The position numbers and the translations under genes were made by a program. Under the pieces are notes generated by a model. It was not told where the DNA came from, did not search any database, and saw only the letters and a list, made by a program, of their open reading frames with translations. From an uncultured Paraglaciecola sp. (GTDB lineage Bacteria; Pseudomonadota; Gammaproteobacteria; Enterobacterales; Alteromonadaceae), in NCBI RefSeq assembly GCF_913058035.1, contig NZ_CAJXPA010000008.1:1-55128 (forward strand): a stretch of 55,128 nt of DNA. The letters run 5' to 3'. This document shows, in pieces, positions 43,833 through 51,885 of the stretch (position 1 is the first letter of the stretch; each line of letters starts with the position of its first letter).

Positions 43833-44345
43833 ATGAAATTTACGACTTTAAACAGAACCATAATATTTGTAATCAGTTTCTTCATTTGCCAAATTTCACA
43901 TGCGTCACCACCTGCTGACCTGGGCGAATATACCACTAAATATCCATATATTTTTCACCTTGTGCAGAAAGACTTGTGGGAGCAAGCTATCGCAGATAAT
44001 AGTACTTACTATCCACCGACATATAGCCAAGATAAATTTACTCACGCTACAGCGAATCCAGATTTTTTATTAATAATAGGCAATCATTTTTATCAGGATG
44101 TTAAAGGTGATTGGTTATGTTTGAGGATGTCCGTAGACACATTACAGTCAAGTGGTGTGCAGACAATATTTGAAGGTACTGAGCCAGTTGGCGACAAACA
44201 ACCAGACTTCCCTGGAACAGACAGCGAATTGTTTCCACATATATTAGGTGGTATTAACCCAAACGCAGTATTGCAAGTACATACAGTCTCAAGAGACGCA
44301 AAGGGCAGTTTCTTAGCAGTCTCTGATATTATTGAGGGTGAATAA
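43833..44345 (+). CDS. Exported DUF952-family protein, first of a tandem pair
   Basis: 170 aa. Signal peptide (MKFTTLNRTIIFVISFFIC ... SHAS, cleavage after about residue 25). The mature domain shows the DUF952 pattern: YIFHLVQKDLWEQAIADN (usually IYHIVxxxxW), YYPPTYSQDKFTHATA (the F-I/T-H-x-S/T motif) and ELFPHILGGINPNAVLQV near the end. DUF952 proteins are usually cytosolic; an exported version is less common. Biochemical function is unknown to me; the two conserved His motifs have been related to ADP-ribosyltransferase-like folds, which I mention as recollection only. It overlaps the longest reading of the next gene. Confidence 0.78.
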   Translation: MKFTTLNRTIIFVISFFICQISHASPPADLGEYTTKYPYIFHLVQKDLWEQAIADNSTYYPPTYSQDKFTHATANPDFLLIIGNHFYQDVKGDWLCLRMSVDTLQSSGVQTIFEGTEPVGDKQPDFPGTDSELFPHILGGINPNAVLQVHTVSRDAKGSFLAVSDIIEGE

Positions 44346-44367
44346 GACGCAAATATGTAACTTTAAA

Positions 44368-44781
44368 ATGACTAGCATACGTATTAGTAATGTTATTTCA
44401 AAATCGATAATTTTAATTATGTTTTTGGCCAGCATAATAGTTAGTGGAAGAGGGTTCGCTGATACCGTTTTGTATCATATTGTCAGTGAAAAACAATTAG
44501 CAAACTTAACACAAAATAATGTGTATACGCCGTTATCATTTGCAGAAGAGAGGTATATTCATTTTTCAAAGCTGTCTCTTATTCTGCCAATTGCCAATGA
44601 CGCTTACAAAGATAAACAGGTATTATTTTTGTTGGAAGTGACATTCAGCGACAGTGATGATGATCTTAAATGGATAGGCGACAATCCTGATTATTATAAG
44701 GGTTTACATCTTTCTATGATTGGAAAAAAGCTAGAATTTACTCGAGATAACAATAATCAATGGGTATTACCAGTAATGTAA
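44368..44781 (+). CDS. Exported DUF952-family protein, second of a tandem pair
   Basis: 137 aa from ATG at 44368; TTG/GTG codons at 44332 and 44338 overlap the preceding gene but would prepend a polar tail to the signal peptide. Signal segment SIILIMFLASIIVSG to GFA, then VLYHIVSEKQLANLTQNNVY, TPLSFAEERYIHFSKLS and VLFLLEVTFSD, a clear DUF952 core with both His motifs (YHIVSE, YIHFS). Divergent paralogue of the upstream gene: same architecture, little identity outside the motifs. Probably an operon. Its 3' end converges on ppiC with about 25 nt between. Confidence 0.76.
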   Translation: MTSIRISNVISKSIILIMFLASIIVSGRGFADTVLYHIVSEKQLANLTQNNVYTPLSFAEERYIHFSKLSLILPIANDAYKDKQVLFLLEVTFSDSDDDLKWIGDNPDYYKGLHLSMIGKKLEFTRDNNNQWVLPVM

Positions 44782-44806
44782 ATGCGAGGTTAGATTACTT
44801 CTGAAA

Positions 44807-45082
44807 TTAGCTGCGGTAGAGGGTCTTAATTAAGTGAAAACCAAACTGGGTTTTTATAGGCCCATGTACTGTGAGTATTTCTTTTTTAAACACCACATTG
44901 TCAAATGCTTTGACCATAGTGCCAGGGCTGAATTCGCCTAAATCACCGCCTTTTTTACCAGACGGGCAGATAGAGTGCTTTTTGGCTAGCTGGTGAAAGT
45001 TACCGCCTTTTACAAGCTGAATTTTTAGTTCGTCGGCGAGGATTTTGTCTTTAACTAAAATATGGCAGGCGCAAGCTTTCAT
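44807..45082 (-). CDS. ppiC: Peptidyl-prolyl cis-trans isomerase C (parvulin)
   Basis: 91 aa, single parvulin domain with no signal peptide: [52 protein letters not shown] and [13 protein letters not shown]. Catalyses proline isomerisation in the cytosol. ATG at 45082. Downstream of glnN on the same strand but separated by a strong terminator, so transcribed independently. Confidence 0.94.
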   Translation of the reverse strand: MKACACHILVKDKILADELKIQLVKGGNFHQLAKKHSICPSGKKGGDLGEFSPGTMVKAFDNVVFKKEILTVHGPIKTQFGFHLIKTLYRS

Positions 45083-45156
45083 TTATTTTTCTCAATGGTT
45101 CTTAACTTTTATTAGGGCTGTTGAGGATAACATTTAGCAAGGTTCAAGTGGATATC

Positions 45157-45188
45157 AAAAAAAGATAATGAGCCGAAGCTCCTTATCT
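45157..45188 (-). terminator. Rho-independent terminator after glnN
   Basis: On the minus strand AGATAA-G-GAGC, loop TTCG, GCTC-A-TTATCT, followed by seven T. A stable UUCG tetraloop closed by C-G, 38 nt past the glnN stop. Confidence 0.92.
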
Positions 45189-45225
45189 CTTTTAGTAAAG
45201 GCTTATTCAGTCAAGGCTAGTTAAG

Positions 45226-47400
45226 TTATCTTATGAATAACATTTCTTGATACTTAGGTAGTGGCCATAAATCATCTGCCACAATGCATTCTAGTGCGTC
45301 AGCATGGCTTCGTACTTCTAACATCAACGGGCAAAGTGTTTTGGCACAATAATTCATATGTTTTTCGATACTAGCAAAATCTTCTACACTTATGGCTTTC
45401 TTCAGTTTCCTAACTGAAGCCATCATGGCATTAGCTTCGCTGGCAATCTCTTGAATACTATTATGGCTCATTTCAATGTCTAAGCCATTTAGGTTGGAAG
45501 CTGCGCTAGCGAGGCTGTCTAAATAGCCAACAGTTGCAGGGTAAATTCTGGTACTGGCCAAATCGACAACTAGATTGGTTTCCATCTCGATAGATAAAAT
45601 ATATTGTTCTGCGTAGACCTCAAAACGACTTGCAAGTTCAGCAGGTGAGAGCACCCCAGTTGACTTGAATAATTCCACCACAGATTCTTCTTTAAATGCA
45701 GGTAAAGCATCAGCGCTAGTAGGGATATTTTTCAAACCACGTTCTTCAACTGCAATTCTATGCCACTCACTTGAATAACCGTCACCACCAAAAATAACAT
45801 TTCCATGTAGTTCCATTAATTCTTGCAAAACAGTAATAACTGCAGCTGTTTTGTCTTCACCGTTGGCCATACTTACTTCAAGCTTTTCAGCGATCCAATT
45901 AAGTGAGTCGGCTAACATAGTATTCATTGCAACAAGGGGGCCTGATACAGATTGAGATGATCCCACAGCTCTAAATTCAAAACGATTACCAGTAAAGGCA
46001 AAAGGTGAAGTACGGTTTCGATCACCTGGGTCTCTTTCAAATTTAAGAATTTGTGATAGACCCAAATCCATCAAGCCACCTTTGGCTTTTTCTAATAATT
46101 TACCGTCCTTAATGTCGTGAAAAACACTTTCTAATTGATGTCCTAAATAGACAGACAAAATTGCTGGTGGCGCTTCATTAGCCCCTAAGCGGTGATCATT
46201 GGCAGCAGACGCTATAACAGCTCTCAGGAGTGGTCCATGTAAGTGCACGCCACGTATCACTGCACCACAAAATAATAAGAAGTTGAGGTTGTCGTGAGGC
46301 GTACTACCGGGGTCGAGTAAATTACCTTGGGTTGCGTTGCCCACAGACCAGTTAACGTGTTTACCCGAGCCATTTACTCCAGCAAAAGGTTTCTCATGCA
46401 ACAAACATAAAAAACCATGTTCTTTAGCAGTACTTTTCATGAGAGTCATCAATAATTGTTGATGATCGGCTGCAACATTGGCTGCTTCGTAATAGGGGGC
46501 GATTTCAAATTGGCCTGGCGCCACTTCATTGTGGTGGGTTTTAGCTGGAATACCTAAGCGATAGAGTTTGTTTTCAAAGTCCTGCATGAAAACCTGAACC
46601 CTAGCTGGTATGACACCAAAATAATGATCATCAAATTGTTGCCCTTTTGCGGGGGGGGCTCCAAAAAGTGTTCGTCCGGATAATAACAAATCAGGGCGTG
46701 CGTTGGCAAAGTGCTCATCCACTAAAAAGTATTCTTGTTCGGCACCACAACTTGAATTAAGTGTCCCTATGTCTGTTTCACCCATCAGGCTTAGTACTCT
46801 TTGCGCCGCTTTATCCATGGCTTTATTCGAGCGTAACAAAGGAATTTTTTTATCTAAGGCTTCACCCGTCCAAGACATAAAAACACTGGGGATCATCAGC
46901 GTGGCGCCGTTAGCTGTGTGCATCACGTAGGCTGGGCTGGTGGGATCCCATGCTGTGTAACCCCGAGCTGCGTTGGTCATGCGTAAGCTACCATTTGGGA
47001 ATGACGATCCGTCAGGTTCACCTTTTATTAATAAACTACCAGTGAACTCAGTAATCGCACCACCATCAGAATTAGGTATGATAAAACCATCGTGTTTTTC
47101 AGCTGTAATATTAGTCATAGGGTAAAAGATATGTGAAAAGAATTTAACCCCTTTTGTTATGGCCCAATCTTTCATTGCCGCAGCTACTACATCTGCTTTT
47201 GCTGGATCTAAAGGTGCACCTGTTTGAACTGTTTTTTTGATCGCTTTAAAAGTGTTTTTTGATAATGCTTCTTCCATTGCGGCGAGATTAAAAACGTCTG
47301 TTGCCCATATTTTGTTCAATGGTCCAGGCATTTCACACACTTTTGGTGCACGATTTGTAATTTCGATTATTGCGTTTTTGCGAGATGTTAATCCACTCAT
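45226..47400 (-). CDS. glnN: Glutamine synthetase type III (GlnN)
   Basis: 724 aa, the length of GSIII rather than the ~470 aa GSI. ATP-dependent amidation of glutamate to glutamine. Metal/substrate motifs: SSCGAEQEYFLVD, NEVAPGQFEIAPYYEAAN, GVNGSGKHVNWSVGN and NRTSPFAFTGNRFEFRAVGS; the GSIII-specific N-terminal extension and C-terminal helical region (EMSHNSIQEIASEANAMM) are present. ATG at 47400 with a purine-rich site upstream. Transcribed from the large spacer to its right; no glnL/glnG regulators are adjacent. GSIII in proteobacteria is usually accessory, so a GSI may exist elsewhere. Confidence 0.96.
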   Translation of the reverse strand: MSGLTSRKNAIIEITNRAPKVCEMPGPLNKIWATDVFNLAAMEEALSKNTFKAIKKTVQTGAPLDPAKADVVAAAMKDWAITKGVKFFSHIFYPMTNITAEKHDGFIIPNSDGGAITEFTGSLLIKGEPDGSSFPNGSLRMTNAARGYTAWDPTSPAYVMHTANGATLMIPSVFMSWTGEALDKKIPLLRSNKAMDKAAQRVLSLMGETDIGTLNSSCGAEQEYFLVDEHFANARPDLLLSGRTLFGAPPAKGQQFDDHYFGVIPARVQVFMQDFENKLYRLGIPAKTHHNEVAPGQFEIAPYYEAANVAADHQQLLMTLMKSTAKEHGFLCLLHEKPFAGVNGSGKHVNWSVGNATQGNLLDPGSTPHDNLNFLLFCGAVIRGVHLHGPLLRAVIASAANDHRLGANEAPPAILSVYLGHQLESVFHDIKDGKLLEKAKGGLMDLGLSQILKFERDPGDRNRTSPFAFTGNRFEFRAVGSSQSVSGPLVAMNTMLADSLNWIAEKLEVSMANGEDKTAAVITVLQELMELHGNVIFGGDGYSSEWHRIAVEERGLKNIPTSADALPAFKEESVVELFKSTGVLSPAELASRFEVYAEQYILSIEMETNLVVDLASTRIYPATVGYLDSLASAASNLNGLDIEMSHNSIQEIASEANAMMASVRKLKKAISVEDFASIEKHMNYCAKTLCPLMLEVRSHADALECIVADDLWPLPKYQEMLFIR

Positions 47401-48465
47401 GTCATATCCTTGGCTAGTTTCTTAGGGGGCCGCAGGGATTTACTAAGTTATCTTAGAATAAATCTCTTTAGGTCTAAGATATGAGAAAGCAGCTTTTAGG
47501 CCAGATATATTCAATTAATTATAACGATGGGTATAATTAAAATTCGTATTCTGATGCAAACCTTAGAGTGTGATCTTTAGAATCGCAGTTGAGGCCTGCA
47601 ATAAAAGCCAGCTGCCATTTCGATAAAATTTTGCAAATTAGGTAGATACAGATATTTGACCCTTAATTCAGTTTCAAATAAATTTTGAATGATTTTATAT
47701 CATTCATAAACTAACAATGCGCTAATCGTTAAACTAATTTGTGTAAATTATTTTTTGAATAAAAGGCCAGTTGTAAATCCATAGTTATCTTCTTTATGTT
47801 GTTTTTCAAGTTCGAACAATACCCCCAATCTGCTCACAGGTACTTTGGTAAGTTAACATTCAGCGAACCTAAATTTCATAGGCCTGCAGACCAAAATCGC
47901 CAATGTCGTCTCTTTCTGCTACTACACAACCTTAGATTATCAGATAATATGAAGTTACATGTCCGTAAGCAAAGCGTTGAGTCAACACATTACCAGTGTC
48001 GTTTTGCTTAAAGGTAAAACGTCATTCCAACTCCCGCTCATTAGCTCATACATAAAGGTGATAAACCTTGTCAACTGGGAAGCCTTCAGCACAACTTATT
48101 GACATGCACGATAAATTGTACAGAAGTGCGATATATGCCATAGAAGGCTTCATTGTTCGATACCTGAGTGGAAAGCTGAATGTAGCTTTAGCTAATAAAA
48201 ATTCGCATACTAATAATTCTAATTAAGACCTATTGATTAATGTTATAAAATAGCTAAAAGCAACTTAGTTTAAAATATTAACGCTATGCATATAGTCGCT
48301 CTAGATCAAATCGATATTTAGAGAAACGAAAATTTACCTTTACGCCTTAGAATTTATTGGGTCAACTTTAGTTGACGAGGCAATTATAAAGCAGTGTAAA
48401 ACTAGGAATTTAGCCAAACCATCGGAACCTAATTTTAGAAGCCCTAAATAAATAATTTATTGAGA
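47401..48465. other. 1 kb region without a gene between glnN and fxsA
   Basis: AT-rich with scattered stops. It must contain the glnN promoter at its left side (reading leftward), where ATCTTAGA/TCTAAGAT inverted sequences occur around 47451-47480. A 71-codon frame at 47796-48011 (FGKLTFSEPKFHRPADQNRQ ...) and neighbouring fragments look faintly protein-like but I cannot place them; they may be remnants of a lost gene. No IS ends or RNA genes seen. Confidence 0.35.
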
Positions 48466-48975
48466 TTAATCAGGCTTTCTTAAGTCATCCTTAAGAGTTG
48501 GATTTGTAGGTTGCTTATCTTTATGTTCAAACTCACCTTCGATGATATCTTCAGATTGATCTGTTGAACTGGGGGGTTGTTGATGTTGAGAAAAGTTGCC
48601 ATTAAAAGATGGGTTGATTACTTTGAGAGATAAATGTTTCACTAGCCCTTTGGCGATGAGTGGTCGTGTCATGGGTAAACTCAATAAAAAACCAATGCCG
48701 TCTGTGATAAAACCAGGCGTCACCAATAATACACCTGCAATCACTAACAATAAACCTTCAGCCATTTCTTGACCAGGCATAGTACCAGATTGCATTTTTC
48801 GCTGGGCTTGCATCAAGGTATTGATCCCTTGTTGCCTAACCAAGTGCGCGCCAGCAAAGGCAGTTATAATGACAATCGCTACGGTATACCAACCACCAAT
48901 TTGGTCACCAACGTTGATTAATATAGCGATTTCTATAATTGGTAAAATAGCGAATAATAAAAATAATTTAAACAA
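48466..48975 (-). CDS. fxsA: FxsA family membrane protein
   Basis: About 169 aa from a TTG at 48975, preceded by GAGG 5 nt upstream; the frame continues to an ATG at 49020 but the extra 15 polar residues do not match the family. Cytoplasmic-membrane protein with helices FKLFLLFAILPIIEIAILIN, WYTVAIVIITAFAGAHLV and VIAGVLLVTPGFITDGIGFL, and the conserved LVRQQGINTLMQAQRKMQSG. A charged C-terminal tail of ~50 residues is predicted disordered. E. coli FxsA overexpression relieves phage T7 exclusion by F; its normal role is unclear. Confidence 0.9.
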   Translation of the reverse strand: MFKLFLLFAILPIIEIAILINVGDQIGGWYTVAIVIITAFAGAHLVRQQGINTLMQAQRKMQSGTMPGQEMAEGLLLVIAGVLLVTPGFITDGIGFLLSLPMTRPLIAKGLVKHLSLKVINPSFNGNFSQHQQPPSSTDQSEDIIEGEFEHKDKQPTNPTLKDDLRKPD

Positions 48976-49020
48976 AGGTGCCTCATTATTTGGGGTGTAA
49001 GCTGAATGCCTTGTGTACAT

Positions 49021-49324
49021 ACAACTTTTGCATTCGTGTCAATTATATTAATGGGATTTAAAAATTAAAATCCAAGATATGTATTGTTACAGAGTGTTGC
49101 CCGGTTTGTCTAAAAAGTTCGGTTATTAGAGCTAGTTAATCTTAAATTCAGGTTTAATAGTATAAAAATGAAATTTGAGTGTCTAAGTTGTGGTCTCTAA
49201 ACAAATTGATATGCAATCTTAATAATTTGTTAAGATTTAAGCCTTAAGATTTTGTCAATATGCATTGGCCTGTTGGTATGATGTGTATAGTGCCAAGTTA
49301 CCCTTAATATAAGAAGTGTTGTTA
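49021..49324. other. Spacer between fxsA and dsbD
   Basis: Divergent promoter region of about 300 nt. The best candidate for dsbD is TTGTCA (49252-49257) and TATGAT (49277-49282), but the 19-nt spacing is long. A TTAAGATTTAAGCCTTAAG stretch near 49230 has partial symmetry. Confidence 0.3.
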
Positions 49325-51160
49325 ATGAATTTGAGTGTTAGATATTTTGTATTACTGCTTAGTTTTTGCTTTTTCTCATCAGTAACTATGGCGCAAAACT
49401 CCGATCTTTTAGCAGATCTGTTTGCCGATGAACCAGAGTTCTTGCAAGTAGACGATGCGTTTCAATTTGACTTTTCTCAGCAAGACGATCAACTCACTTT
49501 GAGTTGGAAAATAGCAGATGGCTACTATTTATATGAAAAGCAGTTTAAGACAGTTGTTAAACAAGCTGAGTTAGGTGTACTTATTTTTCCTGCCGCTGAG
49601 CAAGTTGAAGATGAGTTTTTTGGCTTATCTAATGTGTTTCGTGGAAAACTGGATATTACTTATCTGATAGTATCATCCGTGCAAGATGGCATGGTAAAAA
49701 TTCGTTATCAGGGATGTGCCGACGCCGGCTTGTGTTACCCGCCCACCACCAAAGAGGTGTACCTGAATCAAGTGGATAATGCTTCAGCAACAGGGTCTGA
49801 TCAAGCAACAAAAAAACCTGATATTGAATCAAGCCTTTTAGTAACCGGTTCGTCAACTAAAATCTCCATTTCAGAGCAGTTTGAGCTAGCCGATTTATTG
49901 TCAAGTGAACAAAGTTTGTTCATCACACTTTTATTATTTTTGGGCTTAGGTATCGGTTTAGCTTTTACACCTTGTGTGTTTCCTATGTATCCAATTTTAT
50001 CTGGCATTGTGATCGGTCAAGGCAAAACCATTAGTACATCTCGAGCATTTATTTTGTCATTTGTGTATGTGCAAGGCATGGCCTTCACTTACTCGCTGTT
50101 GGGGTTGATTGTCGCCTTAGCTGGTGTGCAGTTCCAGGCCGGGTTACAACACCCGGCTATTCTAATCGTTTTGATTGTAATTTTTGTACTGTTGGCAGTG
50201 GTGATGTTTGGTGCCTATGAGTTGCAGTTGCCTTCCTCATGGCAAGAAAAACTTAATGCGATGAGTAATAAACAAACCAGTGGTAGTTATATGGGGGTGC
50301 TCGCTATGGGAGCGATTTCTGGTTTAGTAGCATCACCTTGTACTACAGCGCCGTTGACTGGAATCTTATTATTTATCGCTCAAAGTGGTGATTTAGTATT
50401 GGGCTTCAGTGCGCTATACGTGTTGAGTTTAGGCATGGGCATTCCGTTGATTTTATTTGGTATTACGGGTGGTAAATTATTGCCTAAAGCAGGCCATTGG
50501 ATGAATGTTGTCAAAGTTACATTTGGTTTTATGATGCTAGCAGTCGCTATTATGTTCGTTGAACGTTTAATTAATCATGTTGCAACTGACATCGCTTGGT
50601 CACTACTTGGTCTCACCACGTTTACTTATTTTTATGTGATGAACCAAAATAGTCAAACGACTTTTTATAAAGGCCTTCGTGCATTATTGATTTTCATTGG
50701 ATTGTTTGTTTCAGCAGGTTATGGCTATCAAGCTGTTAGTACAATTGGTAATGGTCACACTCAGGCTGATACAGGTGTCAAAATCTTAGCCCACCCAGAA
50801 TTTCTTAAAGTCAGCAGTATTGAGGAATTCAATCAGGCGCTAAACAAGGCTAATGCTCAAGGTCAAAATGTTATGTTAGATCTCTATGCAGATTGGTGTG
50901 TAGCCTGTAAAGAGTTTGAAAAATATACCTTTCCAGATAGTCAGGTTGTAGCTGCTTTGAGTGGCTCAGTTTTAATGCAAATTGATCTAACTGAAAGTAC
51001 TGATGATAACATCGCATTTCAGCAGCAATTTTCAATATTAGGCCTGCCGACTATTTTGTTTTTTGATACTAAAGGGCAGGAAATTAGTACCGCCAGAGTA
51101 TCCGGTTTTATGCGTGCTGCGCCTTTTGCTCAGCATGTAAATAGTATATTTTCTGAATAA
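49325..51160 (+). CDS. dsbD: Thiol:disulfide interchange protein DsbD
   Basis: 611 aa from ATG at 49325 (GTG at 49316 also in frame). Carries electrons from cytoplasmic thioredoxin across the inner membrane to periplasmic DsbC/DsbG and CcmG. Signal peptide ending TMAQN; periplasmic DsbD-alpha domain with the redox pair in YQGCADAGLCYPP; eight-helix beta domain with FTPCVFPMYPIL and ASPCTTAPLTG; C-terminal thioredoxin-like gamma domain with LYADWCVACKEFE. All six functional Cys are in place. Relevant to the neighbouring thioredoxin pseudogene, since DsbD would be the reductant for such proteins. Confidence 0.96.
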   Translation: MNLSVRYFVLLLSFCFFSSVTMAQNSDLLADLFADEPEFLQVDDAFQFDFSQQDDQLTLSWKIADGYYLYEKQFKTVVKQAELGVLIFPAAEQVEDEFFGLSNVFRGKLDITYLIVSSVQDGMVKIRYQGCADAGLCYPPTTKEVYLNQVDNASATGSDQATKKPDIESSLLVTGSSTKISISEQFELADLLSSEQSLFITLLLFLGLGIGLAFTPCVFPMYPILSGIVIGQGKTISTSRAFILSFVYVQGMAFTYSLLGLIVALAGVQFQAGLQHPAILIVLIVIFVLLAVVMFGAYELQLPSSWQEKLNAMSNKQTSGSYMGVLAMGAISGLVASPCTTAPLTGILLFIAQSGDLVLGFSALYVLSLGMGIPLILFGITGGKLLPKAGHWMNVVKVTFGFMMLAVAIMFVERLINHVATDIAWSLLGLTTFTYFYVMNQNSQTTFYKGLRALLIFIGLFVSAGYGYQAVSTIGNGHTQADTGVKILAHPEFLKVSSIEEFNQALNKANAQGQNVMLDLYADWCVACKEFEKYTFPDSQVVAALSGSVLMQIDLTESTDDNIAFQQQFSILGLPTILFFDTKGQEISTARVSGFMRAAPFAQHVNSIFSE

Positions 51161-51361
51161 ATATGTTTTGTTATTTCATTTACAAATTTATTAATAAACT
51201 TTTTACAGGTGTTTCTAGGGTTACTTTTACTACTCTTTTTGCAATTATATCCTGTATTTTTTCACCTGTAGTTAACTTTTAAATTTAAGTAATTATTGAA
51301 TGGGTGGCTAGTCAAGTGCTGAAAAGATAGAGAAAAATAAGCAGGTTAGATATCGGCTCTG

Positions 51362-51872
51362 TAATAAGAAACCTCTTATGGTGACCATCACTTTAGAAAT
51401 TGACACCAGTAATTTTAAAGCACCACTAAAAAATTGCGTTAACATATTGTTAGTAAAGTACTTCAAGGGCATCAACGAATTAAAGTGTGCGAACTGCAGC
51501 CAATCAATATTCTTAAAAAAATTGACATGACGGAGCTTTTATTGAACGCCCGGCAGTATTAGGGTTGTTCATCAAGACATGCGGTTGATTTTGGTATGCT
51601 CACCTCACCGGTACCACTTTACATGCAGCAAGGGCAGGGCAGTGGTCGATTTAATTGAACATCAGACACGTGGAGGGACCCGTCGCCGGTATTCTAACTA
51701 TGCTAACTATCTGGTGGTTTTACAGAGTGATGACACCACTGGTGAATATGTTATACCGGGTCAAAAAATAGGTGATTCAGGCAATACTGGGTTTTCTTCT
51801 CTACCACATTTTCACTTTGCTGCTATCAAGCCAGGCCTCTTGACAAGTATCAACCATTGCCTTTTGTTTTAA
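51362..51872 (+). pseudogene. Pseudogene of an M23-family (LytM-type) metallopeptidase
   Basis: Fragments in several frames assemble into an M23 protein: NKKPLMVTITLEIDTSN, then VLQGHQRIKVCELQPINILK one frame over, then AVDFGMLT / GTTLHAARAG, then VVDLIEHQTRGGTRRR, NYLVVLQSDDTTGEY, GQKIGDSGNTGFSSLPHFHF. The HxH zinc motif HFHFA survives, but the YxHL segment between GEY and VIPGQ is deleted and at least three frameshifts plus an in-frame TGA are present. There is no intact start. It was probably an exported peptidase with an N-terminal beta-sandwich. Converges on the GGDEF-EAL gene. Confidence 0.8.
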
Positions 51873-51885
51873 ATAATAGCCAAGG

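Noticed and set aside
47401..47480. NtrC or riboswitch control element in front of glnN
   Set aside because: Local inverted symmetry is present, but no GG-N10-GC sigma-54 promoter or glutamine-riboswitch core could be identified by eye.
47796..48011. 71-codon frame upstream of glnN
   Set aside because: No family, start signal or operon context; composition is borderline, so it is kept only as a possible remnant.
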